Shown here: positions 29,041-37,547 of the stretch, in pieces | Position numbering within the stretch: position 1 is the first letter of the stretch | How the letters are laid out: every line of letters begins with the position of its first letter | Assembly: GCF_025352015.1 (NCBI RefSeq) | Contig: NZ_JANXUG010000041.1 | Span: 1-53,787, forward strand | Direction: 5' to 3' | DNA length: 53,787 nt | DNA from: Flavobacterium sp. | GTDB lineage: Bacteria; Bacteroidota; Bacteroidia; Flavobacteriales; Flavobacteriaceae | Notes under the pieces: model-generated | The model's database searches: none | What the model saw: the letters and a program-made list of their open reading frames with translations, nothing else | What the model was told of the DNA's origin: nothing | Made by a program: the position numbers and the translations under genes

Positions 29041-30258
29041 ATGTCTGTTTTAAGTGGTAAAAAAATAGTGCTGGGAATTTCTGCTGGAATTGCCGCTTAC
29101 AAAACAGCATCGTTAGTCCGATTATTTATAAAAGCAGGTGCACATGTACAAGTTATAATGACACCTTCTTCTAAAGACTTCGTAACACCGTTAACCTTAT
29201 CTACACTTTCTAAAAATCCTGTTCATTCTACTTTTTATAACGAAGAGGACGAAAATGCACTTTGGAATAATCATGTCGAACTAGGACTTTGGGGAGATTT
29301 GATGATTATTGCGCCAGCAACTGCTGACACGTTGTCCAAAATGGCAAATGGCACTTGCGACAACCTTTTAATTGCAACTTATTTATCGGCAAAATGTCCA
29401 GTGTATTTTGCACCGGCAATGGATTTGGATATGTATAAACATCCATCAACTATTTCGAGTTTTAATTTATTAAAACAGTTTGGAAATACAATCATTCCAG
29501 CTGAAAAAGGAGAATTAGCCAGTGGATTATCGGGAGAAGGAAGAATGGCCGAACCTGAAAACATTATCATTTTTTTAGAAAAGGATTTAGAGAGTAAATT
29601 ACCATTACAAGGAAAAAAAATCTTAATTACTGCGGGACCAACTCACGAAGCTATAGATCCAGTCCGGTTTATAGGCAATCATTCATCAGGACAAATGGGG
29701 TTTGATATAGCTTCGAGCGCAGCAAATCTTGGCGCCTCGGTAACTTTAATTTCGGGTCCAACACATTTATCGGTTTCAGATGCAAATATTAATTTGATAC
29801 GAGTTATCTCTGCCCAAGAAATGTATGTTGCCTGTCATGAATATTTTAATTCGAGTGATGTTGTCATTTGTGCAGCAGCCGTGGCAGATTATACACCCAA
29901 ATTAGTGGCAACGCAAAAGATAAAAAAAAGAGATGCAACATTGAGTATCGAACTCGAAAAAACACAAGATATACTGGCTTCGATGGGGGAAATAAAGCAA
30001 AATCAATTTTTAATTGGCTTCGCTTTAGAAACAGAAAACGAAATTGAAAACGCCAAGTTGAAAATTCATAAAAAAAACCTAGATTTGATTGTTTTAAATT
30101 CGCTTCAAGATGAAGGTGCTGGTTTTGGAAAATCAACTAACAAAATTATTTTCATAGATAAGGATTTTAATGTTGAACCCATGACTTTAAAATCTAAATT
30201 ATTAGTCGCAAATGATATCATGAACAAAGTAATCTCACATTATGAAAAAAATAGTTAA
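29041..30258 (+). CDS. coaBC: Bifunctional phosphopantothenoylcysteine decarboxylase/synthetase
   Basis: 405 residues. The N-terminal CoaC flavoprotein half has GISAGIAAYKTASLVRLF, the His in NHVELGLWGD, PATADTLSKMANG and PAMDLDMYKHPS. The CoaB half begins with KILITAGPTHEAIDPVRFI and contains NHSSGQMGFDIA and AAAVADYTPK. It makes 4'-phosphopantetheine from phosphopantothenate and cysteine in coenzyme A synthesis. Its 3' end overlaps the next gene by 17 bp. CoaE is also encoded in this window at 36893. Confidence 0.96.
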   Translation: MSVLSGKKIVLGISAGIAAYKTASLVRLFIKAGAHVQVIMTPSSKDFVTPLTLSTLSKNPVHSTFYNEEDENALWNNHVELGLWGDLMIIAPATADTLSKMANGTCDNLLIATYLSAKCPVYFAPAMDLDMYKHPSTISSFNLLKQFGNTIIPAEKGELASGLSGEGRMAEPENIIIFLEKDLESKLPLQGKKILITAGPTHEAIDPVRFIGNHSSGQMGFDIASSAANLGASVTLISGPTHLSVSDANINLIRVISAQEMYVACHEYFNSSDVVICAAAVADYTPKLVATQKIKKRDATLSIELEKTQDILASMGEIKQNQFLIGFALETENEIENAKLKIHKKNLDLIVLNSLQDEGAGFGKSTNKIIFIDKDFNVEPMTLKSKLLVANDIMNKVISHYEKNS

Positions 30259-31129
30259 TATACTTTTTTTGTTTTTTATCGGAGTAATTCAAGCCCAGCA
30301 ATTAAATTGTACCGTTCAAATCAATTCTGATAAAGTACCAACGACCAACAATCAGATTTTTAAAAACTTAAAAAATTCAATAAGTGATTTTGTGAATAAA
30401 ACCGATTGGACAGGCGAAGATTATAAAGTAAATGAAAAAATTAATTGTTCGATGGTAGTTATTATAAATAGTTACGATTCTAATCAGTTTACAGCCACTT
30501 TACAAGTTCAATCCACCCGACCAATTTTCAATTCAACCTATGCTACGCCAGTGTTCAATTATAATGACAATGATTTCAACTTTCGCTATATTGAATTTGA
30601 AAATTTACAATTCAATCCTTCCAATTTTGATTCCAATCTCGTTTCTGTTTTAGCCTATTATAGTTATATGATTCTTGGTTTTGATGCCGATACGTATGCA
30701 TTATCTAGTGGAAATAAAAATTATGAAATCGCACAACAAATAATGACGGTTGCACAACAAGGGGGCTATAAAGGATGGAGTCAATCTGATGGAAATCAAA
30801 ATAGATATTATTTAGTCACTGATGTTTTATCGGGAACTTTTAATGCTTATAGAGAAGCTTTGTACCAATATCATAGAGATGGATTAGACACTATGTATTC
30901 GGATTTAAAAACGGCAAAAGAAAAGATTATAGGTTCCATTGGAACCCTTTCAAAGTTATACGCAGTGCGACCGAATGCCTTTTTAACCAGAGTTTTTTTT
31001 GATGCCAAAGTAGATGAGATTGTTTCTATTTTATCAGGAGGTCCAAAAATTGTAACACCTGAAACGATAGATACTTTGAATAAATTATCTCCACTCAATG
31101 TGAGTAAATGGGCTGCTATTAAGTTATAA
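30242..31129 (+). CDS. DUF4835 family exported protein
   Basis: 295 residues with a signal peptide (VNILFLFFIGVIQAQQ). The N-terminal ELNC-like start is QLNCTVQINSDKVPTTNNQI, then KNLKNSISDFVNKTDWTGE, LVSVLAYYSYMILGFDADTY and the C-terminal PVNVSKW-like LSPLNVSKWAAIKL. These match the DUF4835 family, conserved in Bacteroidota between coaBC and recN. Role unknown; periplasmic location and its neighbours suggest an envelope function, an inference. It overlaps coaBC by 17 bp. Confidence 0.85.
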   Translation: MKKIVNILFLFFIGVIQAQQLNCTVQINSDKVPTTNNQIFKNLKNSISDFVNKTDWTGEDYKVNEKINCSMVVIINSYDSNQFTATLQVQSTRPIFNSTYATPVFNYNDNDFNFRYIEFENLQFNPSNFDSNLVSVLAYYSYMILGFDADTYALSSGNKNYEIAQQIMTVAQQGGYKGWSQSDGNQNRYYLVTDVLSGTFNAYREALYQYHRDGLDTMYSDLKTAKEKIIGSIGTLSKLYAVRPNAFLTRVFFDAKVDEIVSILSGGPKIVTPETIDTLNKLSPLNVSKWAAIKL

Positions 31130-31169
31130 TTACTGCTTTACTAAACAAGTTTTTCTTGATTTCCTTTAT

Positions 31170-32822
31170 ATGATTACATCGTTATCTATAGAAAATTTTG
31201 CATTAATTGAAAAATTAAACATTGATTTTTCTAAAGGATTTTCAATTATAACAGGCGAAACTGGAGCAGGAAAATCGATACTTCTAGGTGCTTTAGGTTT
31301 AATTTTGGGAAAACGATCCGACTTGACTTCATTAAAAAATAAAGAAGAAAAATGTATCGTTGAAGCCAATTTTTCTATTGGAAAATACAATTTAAAACCG
31401 TTTTTTGTATCTAATGATTTAGATTATGAAAACGAAACTATCATTAGAAGAGAAATTTTACCTTCCGGAAAATCCAGAGCTTTTATCAATGATAGTCCTG
31501 TTAATTTACAACAATTACAAGATTTAAGTTTTTACCTCGTTGATGTTCATTCACAACATCAAACTTTGGAATTATCAGACGAAGAATTTCAGTTCAAAAT
31601 TATAGATGCTATTGCCAATAATACCACGTTAATATCAGAATACCAAGCCGTTTTAAAAAAGTACCGATATACAAAATCATCTTTAGAAACCAAAAAAACG
31701 AATCTTTCAGCCATTTTAAAAGAAAAAGATTATAACGAATTTTTGTACACCGAATTGGAAACGGCAAATTTAAAATCAGGCGAATTAGAAGCATTAGAAA
31801 AAACCTATGAAGCTTTAAATAACATAGAATTCATTAAAGAAAATCTTTCAACTCTTTTGAATTTAGCCCATCAAGAGCAGTTCGGTTTGCTAAAAAATTT
31901 AAAAGAATTTAAAACAATACTTCAAAAGAACAGTAATTTTTCGCTTGATTATCATTCGCTTTTTGAACGAACTAATTCTATTGTAATTGAATTTGATGAT
32001 CTAGTCAAAGAAGTGAATCGCGAATCGGAATTGGTTTTCAATGATCCAGAAAAACTAGAAGAAGTCAATCTAAAACTACAACTAATTTACAATTTGCAGA
32101 AAAAGCATCAGGTCCAAACCGTAGAGGAATTACTTGAAATTAAAAACGAGTTGGAAAGCAAAGTCATTTCGGTAGCTGTATTAGAAGAAGAAATAGAAAC
32201 TTATACTGATAATGTAAAAGAATTTGAACACTTGTTAGATGCTATTGCTATTAAAATTAGCAAAAGTAGGAGTGAAACTGTGCCCGATTTAAGTCAAAAA
32301 TTAATACTAATACTGCATCAATTAGGAATGCCAAACGTTCGATTTAAAATTGATATTAATGCTTCAAAAGTTTATCAACACAACGGTAAAGATACTATTC
32401 AGTTTTTATTTTCTGCCAATAAAGGAACTGATTTTGGACTTTTGAAAAAGGTAGCTTCTGGAGGTGAAATGTCCAGGATTATGCTGGCTGTGAAATCTAT
32501 TTTATCACAATATTCAAGACTACCAACGATTATTTTTGATGAAATAGATACTGGTGTTTCAGGCGAAATAGCTAATAAGATGGGTGAAATTATGAACGAA
32601 ATGAGCAAAACAATGCAGGTTTTTGCAATTACACATTTACCGCAAATTGCTGCCAAAGGAAATAATCATTACAAAGTTTTCAAAACTGTACACGGTGAAA
32701 ATACGGTTTCTGAATTAAAATTATTAACCACTGATGAAAGAATAACGGAGATTGCCGAAATGCTTTCAGGAAAAGATATTTCCGATTCGGCAAGGAATCA
32801 TGCCAAAGCTTTATTAAATTGA
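31170..32822 (+). CDS. recN: DNA repair ATPase RecN
   Basis: 550 residues. SMC-like ATPase that acts early in double-strand break repair. Walker A is in IITGETGAGKSILLGALGL, the Q-loop region follows, then long coiled-coil arms (about residues 150-350) and the ABC signature LLKKVASGGEMSRIMLA with Walker B PTIIFDEIDTGVSGEI and the His switch ITHLPQIAAK. Last gene of the bamD run. Confidence 0.95.
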   Translation: MITSLSIENFALIEKLNIDFSKGFSIITGETGAGKSILLGALGLILGKRSDLTSLKNKEEKCIVEANFSIGKYNLKPFFVSNDLDYENETIIRREILPSGKSRAFINDSPVNLQQLQDLSFYLVDVHSQHQTLELSDEEFQFKIIDAIANNTTLISEYQAVLKKYRYTKSSLETKKTNLSAILKEKDYNEFLYTELETANLKSGELEALEKTYEALNNIEFIKENLSTLLNLAHQEQFGLLKNLKEFKTILQKNSNFSLDYHSLFERTNSIVIEFDDLVKEVNRESELVFNDPEKLEEVNLKLQLIYNLQKKHQVQTVEELLEIKNELESKVISVAVLEEEIETYTDNVKEFEHLLDAIAIKISKSRSETVPDLSQKLILILHQLGMPNVRFKIDINASKVYQHNGKDTIQFLFSANKGTDFGLLKKVASGGEMSRIMLAVKSILSQYSRLPTIIFDEIDTGVSGEIANKMGEIMNEMSKTMQVFAITHLPQIAAKGNNHYKVFKTVHGENTVSELKLLTTDERITEIAEMLSGKDISDSARNHAKALLN

Positions 32823-32835
32823 AACTCGAATTTAG

Positions 32836-32843
32836 TACTTTTG
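32836..32843 (+). promoter_or_regulatory. Candidate -7 box for fabV
   Basis: TACTTTTG matches TAnnTTTG, 36 bp before the fabV start. The -33 element is not clear. Confidence 0.45.
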
Positions 32844-32878
32844 TAACTCAATAAAACTAATTTAAAATTACAAACCTT

Positions 32879-34081
32879 ATGATTATCGAACCAAGAATGC
32901 GTGGATTTATTTGTTTGACTGCTCATCCCGATGGTTGTGCTCAAAATGTTAAAAATCAAATTGAATATGTCAAGTCAAAAGGTGTTATAGATGGTGCCAA
33001 AAAAGTATTGGTTATAGGCGCTTCAACCGGTTTTGGTTTGGCTTCAAGAATAACAAGTGCATTTGGTTCGGGTGCTGCTACCATAGGAGTTTTCTTCGAA
33101 AAGCCACCAACAGAGGGAAAAACTGCCACACCGGGTTGGTATAATTCGGCAGCATTTGAAAACGAAGCAGCAAAAGCGGGTTTGTACGCAAAAAGTATCA
33201 ATGGAGATGCTTTTTCCAATGAAATTAAGCAACAAACTATTGATTTAATTAAAGCCGATTTAGGACAAATTGATATGGTAATTTATAGTTTGGCTTCGCC
33301 TGTGAGGATGCATCCCATAACTAATGTTTTACATCGCTCGATTTTGAAACCAATTGGGCAAACATTTTCAAACAAAACAGTTGATTTTCATACGGGAATT
33401 GTTTCAAAAGTGACTATTGAACCAGCAAATCAGGACGATATTGACAATACCGTTGTGGTTATGGGTGGTGAAGATTGGGCAATGTGGATGGATGCTTTAA
33501 AAACTGCGGGAGTTTTAGCCAAAGGAATAACCACAATTGCTTATTCTTATATCGGACCTGAAGTTACTGAAGCAGTGTACAGAAAAGGAACGATTGGTCG
33601 TGCGAAAGACGATTTAGAAGCTACTGCTTTCAAAATAACCGATAGTCTAAAATCATTGAACGGTAAAGGCTATGTTTCTGTAAATAAGGCATTGGTAACG
33701 CAAGCCAGTTCAGCCATTCCTGTTATACCGTTATATATTTCGTTATTATATAAAATTATGAAAGACCATGGAATTCATGAAGGATGTATCGAACAAATTC
33801 AACGATTGTTTGAACAACGACTTTATACAGGCAAAGAAATTCCTACGGACGAAAAGGGAAGGATAAGAATTGACGATTGGGAAATGAGACCAGATGTACA
33901 AGAAAAAATAAAAACCTTGTGGGAGAAAGCAACTTCTGAAAATTTAACCGAAATTGGTGATTTAGCTGGATACAAACAAGATTTTCTGAATCTCTTTGGT
34001 TTTGGGGTTCAAAAAGTTGATTATACGGCTGAAGCCAATGAATTAAAATTTATACCTAGCATAAAAAAACTAACTTGTTGA
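32879..34081 (+). CDS. fabV: Trans-2-enoyl-ACP/CoA reductase FabV
   Basis: 400 residues, the FabV length and longer than FabI. It reduces the enoyl intermediate in fatty acid elongation with NADH. Markers: CLTAHPDGCAQNV near the N-terminus, the NAD-binding VIGASTGFGLASRI, YSLASPVR, and the active-site Y-x8-K in AVYRKGTIGRAK preceded by YSYIGPEVTE. FabV-type reductases are typically less sensitive to triclosan than FabI, a family property not tested here. Followed by a terminator. Confidence 0.96.
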   Translation: MIIEPRMRGFICLTAHPDGCAQNVKNQIEYVKSKGVIDGAKKVLVIGASTGFGLASRITSAFGSGAATIGVFFEKPPTEGKTATPGWYNSAAFENEAAKAGLYAKSINGDAFSNEIKQQTIDLIKADLGQIDMVIYSLASPVRMHPITNVLHRSILKPIGQTFSNKTVDFHTGIVSKVTIEPANQDDIDNTVVVMGGEDWAMWMDALKTAGVLAKGITTIAYSYIGPEVTEAVYRKGTIGRAKDDLEATAFKITDSLKSLNGKGYVSVNKALVTQASSAIPVIPLYISLLYKIMKDHGIHEGCIEQIQRLFEQRLYTGKEIPTDEKGRIRIDDWEMRPDVQEKIKTLWEKATSENLTEIGDLAGYKQDFLNLFGFGVQKVDYTAEANELKFIPSIKKLTC

Positions 34082-34095
34082 TAATTTATTGCTGC

Positions 34096-34126
34096 AAAAA
34101 CTCACTATTTATTTGTGAGTTTTTTT
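34096..34126 (+). terminator. Intrinsic terminator after fabV
   Basis: AAAAACTCAC (34096-34105) pairs with GTGAGTTTTT (34115-34124), ending in a T tract. Confidence 0.85.
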
Positions 34127-34170
34127 ATTTATAGCTACTTTTATGCAATTAATTTTTAAAATATAAAAAC

Positions 34171-35805
34171 ATGAAAAAAATTACTTTATTACTATTGACA
34201 CTAGTCAGTTATTCGGGTTTTGCGCAATTTCCATTGCCTTATTGTGGTCCAATGACTTATACTTCTAATGTGGAACCGATCACACTGGTTAATTTTGCTG
34301 GGATTAATAATTCAACTTCTGCGCTTGTAGGCCTAGACAACGGAACTACCATTATCGCACATGAGGATTATACCGCTATTTCTGGGAACGTTACGGCAGG
34401 AAGTTCTTATACGATTACCTTAAAGGGTAATACAGATGGAAACTTTACAACCTATTTAAGAGTTTATGTTGATTGGAATCATAACAATAATTTTACTGAT
34501 GCGGGAGAATCTTATGATATTGGAACAATAGCAAATTCCACTGGAGCTGATGCAATTCAATTAGTAGGCAACATCACAGTTCCTCCAACGGCAATGACAG
34601 GAAATACTAGAATGAGAGTAATTAAACGATTTGGAGCTTATGGAACTTCTTGTCAAACAGGAACCGGTTATGGACAAGCAGAAGACTATACTTTAGTAGT
34701 TGCTGCTCTTCCTCCTGATTTACCAGATTTTGCCAATTTGCAATATCCTTTCACGGCAACCATTGCGCAAGGAGCGAGTGTTACTGTTTATGGACAAGTT
34801 TACAAAGGAGGTCTGACAGATGTAGCACCAAATATTGTTGGTCAAGCTCCAGGAATTAATGCATGGGTAGGTTACAATGCTACAGATACCAATCCAAACA
34901 CATGGACAACATGGGTACCTGCTACGTGGAACTCAGGTAGTGTAGGTAACAATGATGAATATCAAGCAAATATTGGTTCTAATTTGACTCCTGGTACATA
35001 TTATTATGCAACAAGATTTCAACTAAACGGAGGAGCGTATGTTTACGGTGGAACAAACGACGGTTTTTGGAATGGAACCACAAAATTAAGTGGTGTTCTA
35101 ACGGTAACTCCACCACCAGTTCCTGCCAATGACACATGTTCAAGTCCAACTCCACTAACTGTAGGAGGTGTTTTTAACGACAATGCTGTTAATACGACAA
35201 ATTTAGGTGCTACTTTAAGTTCTGAAACTCCAAATCCAAATTGTGGTGCTTTTAATTTCACCACTGTTGGTAAGGATGTTTGGTTTAGTGTGGTAATTCC
35301 CGCTTCTGGGTCAGTCACACTTGAAACAGCTATCTCGGGAACTTCTTTAGATACAGTTATAAATGCTTACACTGGCAACTGTTCCGCTTTAGTTGACGTA
35401 GGCTGTAATGATGAAAATATCGGACCACCATCAACACTTCCATATTCTAAATTAATCCTAACAGGACAAACTGCTGGAGCTACCATTTTAGTAAGAGCTT
35501 TTGGTTACAATGGCGCAGCAGGTACATTTAAAATTTCTGCTTATGATGCTTCATTAGGAAACAGTTCATTTGATAACACTAATTTCTCGCTCTATCCAAA
35601 TCCGGTGAAAGACGTGTTGAATTTATCTTATAATCAAGAAATTTCAAATGTTGAAGTCTACAATTTATTGGGACAAAAAGTTGTTTCAAACAGATATGAT
35701 AGTAATTCGGCTCAAGTTGATATGTCAAATTTATCAACGGGTGCTTATGTAGTTCGAGTAACTGCAAACGGTCAAGTAAAAACTATTAAAGTAATTAAAG
35801 AATAA
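34171..35805 (+). CDS. T9SS-exported protein with GEVED domain
   Basis: 544 residues. The signal peptide is KKITLLLLTLVSYSGFAQ. A GEVED domain occupies about residues 60-180 (LRVYVDWNHNNNFTDAGE, MRVIKRFG, GQAEDYTLVV). Then comes a beta-rich segment and a pre-peptidase-like module (TCSSPTPLTVGGVFNDNAV, GKDVWFSVVIPASGSVTLE, DTVINAYTGNC, VGCNDEN). It ends in a T9SS type A sorting domain (FSLYPNPVKDVLNLS, VEVYNLLGQKVV, STGAYVVRVTANGQVKTIKV). No enzyme domain is visible, so adhesion or matrix binding is the likely role. Confidence 0.85.
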   Translation: MKKITLLLLTLVSYSGFAQFPLPYCGPMTYTSNVEPITLVNFAGINNSTSALVGLDNGTTIIAHEDYTAISGNVTAGSSYTITLKGNTDGNFTTYLRVYVDWNHNNNFTDAGESYDIGTIANSTGADAIQLVGNITVPPTAMTGNTRMRVIKRFGAYGTSCQTGTGYGQAEDYTLVVAALPPDLPDFANLQYPFTATIAQGASVTVYGQVYKGGLTDVAPNIVGQAPGINAWVGYNATDTNPNTWTTWVPATWNSGSVGNNDEYQANIGSNLTPGTYYYATRFQLNGGAYVYGGTNDGFWNGTTKLSGVLTVTPPPVPANDTCSSPTPLTVGGVFNDNAVNTTNLGATLSSETPNPNCGAFNFTTVGKDVWFSVVIPASGSVTLETAISGTSLDTVINAYTGNCSALVDVGCNDENIGPPSTLPYSKLILTGQTAGATILVRAFGYNGAAGTFKISAYDASLGNSSFDNTNFSLYPNPVKDVLNLSYNQEISNVEVYNLLGQKVVSNRYDSNSAQVDMSNLSTGAYVVRVTANGQVKTIKVIKE

Positions 35806-35826
35806 TTAAAACAAATTTATCATTCA

Positions 35827-35858
35827 AAACCATCAGTTACAGCTGATGGTTTTTTTTT
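35827..35858 (+). terminator. Intrinsic terminator after the GEVED/T9SS gene
   Basis: AAACCATCAG (35827-35836) pairs with CTGATGGTTT (35843-35852), followed by T residues to 35858. Confidence 0.9.
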
Positions 35859-35869
35859 GAGCAAAAACG

Positions 35870-35877
35870 TATCTTTG
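35870..35877 (+). promoter_or_regulatory. Candidate -7 box for the GT2-coaE operon
   Basis: TATCTTTG matches TAnnTTTG but ends only 5 bp before the ATG at 35883. The mRNA would be leaderless, or the in-frame ATG at 35892 is the true start. Confidence 0.5.
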
Positions 35878-35882
35878 TCAAA

Positions 35883-36896
35883 ATGAAAGTTATGTACTTT
35901 TCGATTATTATACCCGTTTACAACAGACCCGACGAAATTAAGGAGCTTTTAGAGAGCCTTTTAATTTGTGATTACCACAAAGAATACGAAATTGTTATTG
36001 TAGAAGATGGTTCTTCAATTCCTTGTAAAAATGAAGTAAACAGTTTTAAAGACAAACTTAATATTTCTTATTATTTTAAAGAGAATTCAGGTCCAGGAGA
36101 TTCTCGAAATTATGGCATGAAGCGGGCAAAAGGAGATTACTTTATAATCTTTGATTCCGATTGTATTATTCCTAAACAGTATCTAACAAACGTTGAAAAT
36201 GAACTTACATTAAATTACGTAGATTGTTATGGTGGTTCTGATGCGGCTTTAGAATCCTTTTCCGATGTTCAGAAAGCAATTAATTTTGCGATGACTTCGT
36301 TTTTAACCACTGGTGGCATTCGTGGTGGTTCTGAAAAAATTAGCAAATTTCAACCTAGAAGTTTCAACATGGGAATTTCAAAAAAAGCATTTGAAGCATC
36401 ACATGGATTTGGAACTATTCATCCTGGTGAAGATCCAGATTTATCCATCAGGTTATGGAAATTAGGTTTTGAAACTAAACTTTTCACAAAAGCATTTGTA
36501 TATCATAAACGAAGAATTGATTGGAATAAATTTTATTTGCAGGTTTCAAAATTTGGAAAAGCAAGACCCATTTTAAATAGTTGGCATCCAGAATATAGTA
36601 AATTAACATTCTTATTTCCAACTTTTTATACTGTAGCTTTTTTTATATCGGTACTTTTATTTCTATTTGGAATACAATTTCCACTGGTGTTTTTTACAAT
36701 ATATTATCTAGTGTTATTTATTTTAGCTAGTATTCAATTAAAGAGTTTTAAAATCGCATATCTTACTGTAATTGCGGTCAACATTCAATTCTTTGGTTAC
36801 GGAATCGGTTTTTTAAAGTCCTATTTAAAAATTATTTTATTAAAGCAAAAACCTGAAGAAGCCTTTCCTGAACTATTTTTTAACGTAAAATCATGA
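35883..36896 (+). CDS. Family 2 glycosyltransferase
   Basis: 337 residues (334 if the in-frame ATG at 35892 is used, which gives the common MYFSIIIPVYNRP start). GT-A fold: SIIIPVYNRPDEIKELLESL, VIVEDGSS, KENSGPGDSRNYGMKRAKGD, and the metal-binding DSDC (FIIFDSDCIIP). A GEDPDLSIRLWKLGF block matches the ED catalytic-base motif. Two or three hydrophobic helices follow (LTFLFPTFYTVAFFISVLLF, LVFFTIYYLVLFILAS), so it is membrane associated. Sugar and acceptor are unknown. It overlaps coaE by 4 bp. Confidence 0.9.
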   Translation: MKVMYFSIIIPVYNRPDEIKELLESLLICDYHKEYEIVIVEDGSSIPCKNEVNSFKDKLNISYYFKENSGPGDSRNYGMKRAKGDYFIIFDSDCIIPKQYLTNVENELTLNYVDCYGGSDAALESFSDVQKAINFAMTSFLTTGGIRGGSEKISKFQPRSFNMGISKKAFEASHGFGTIHPGEDPDLSIRLWKLGFETKLFTKAFVYHKRRIDWNKFYLQVSKFGKARPILNSWHPEYSKLTFLFPTFYTVAFFISVLLFLFGIQFPLVFFTIYYLVLFILASIQLKSFKIAYLTVIAVNIQFFGYGIGFLKSYLKIILLKQKPEEAFPELFFNVKS

Positions 36897-37477
36897 CAAA
36901 AATAATTGGTTTAACAGGCGGAATTGGTAGCGGAAAAACATTGGTTGCTAATTACATAAATTCATTAGGATTTCCAATTTACATTGCTGACAATGAGGCA
37001 AAGGATATAATGAATAACCAACGGGTTGTTCAACAAATAGCAATTGCATTTGGTAATGAAGTTTTAGAAAACAATTCTGTAGACCGAGAAAAACTCTCAA
37101 AAATTGTGTTTAATAATCCTGATAAATTACAAATTCTAAACGCTATCATTCACCCGTTAGTAAAAAAGCATTTTGACAACTGGTTAAATAGGCATGTTGA
37201 TTTTCCGTTTGTTTTTAAAGAAGCGGCAATATTATTTGAAAGTGGAAGTTATAAATATTGTGATAAAATAATTACAATAATTGCCCCATTAGAAACACGT
37301 ATTCAGAGAGTTGTTGAACGCGATAAAACTTCAAGAGAAAACATTTTGAAAAGAATTCAAAATCAATGGACTGATGAACAGAAAATTGCAAAAAGTGATT
37401 TTGTGATACACAACATTTCTGTTAAAGAAACATATAATCAAATAAATCAAATTCTTAAAAAATTGCAAAATCAATAA
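36893..37477 (+). CDS. coaE: Dephospho-CoA kinase
   Basis: 194 residues. It phosphorylates the 3'-hydroxyl of dephospho-CoA to give coenzyme A. P-loop GLTGGIGSGKT at the N-terminus, YIADNEAKDIM, HPLVKKHFDNW and EAAILFESGSYKYCD are standard CoaE motifs, as are the lid Arg residues (RIQRVVERDKTSRENILKRI). The ATGA overlap with the glycosyltransferase suggests coupled translation. Confidence 0.96.
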   Translation: MTKIIGLTGGIGSGKTLVANYINSLGFPIYIADNEAKDIMNNQRVVQQIAIAFGNEVLENNSVDREKLSKIVFNNPDKLQILNAIIHPLVKKHFDNWLNRHVDFPFVFKEAAILFESGSYKYCDKIITIIAPLETRIQRVVERDKTSRENILKRIQNQWTDEQKIAKSDFVIHNISVKETYNQINQILKKLQNQ

Positions 37478-37515
37478 TTTATGATTAAGATGTTAATATT
37501 TGGTTAATGTATTTA

Positions 37516-37543
37516 TTGTGTAAATGTTAAAATACTAAATTTG
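37516..37543 (+). promoter_or_regulatory. Promoter of the histidine kinase/response regulator pair
   Basis: -33 TTG (37516-37518) and -7 TAAATTTG (37536-37543), 17 bp apart. The ATG at 37548 follows the -7 box by 4 bp, implying a leaderless transcript. Confidence 0.6.
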
Positions 37544-37547
37544 TTTA

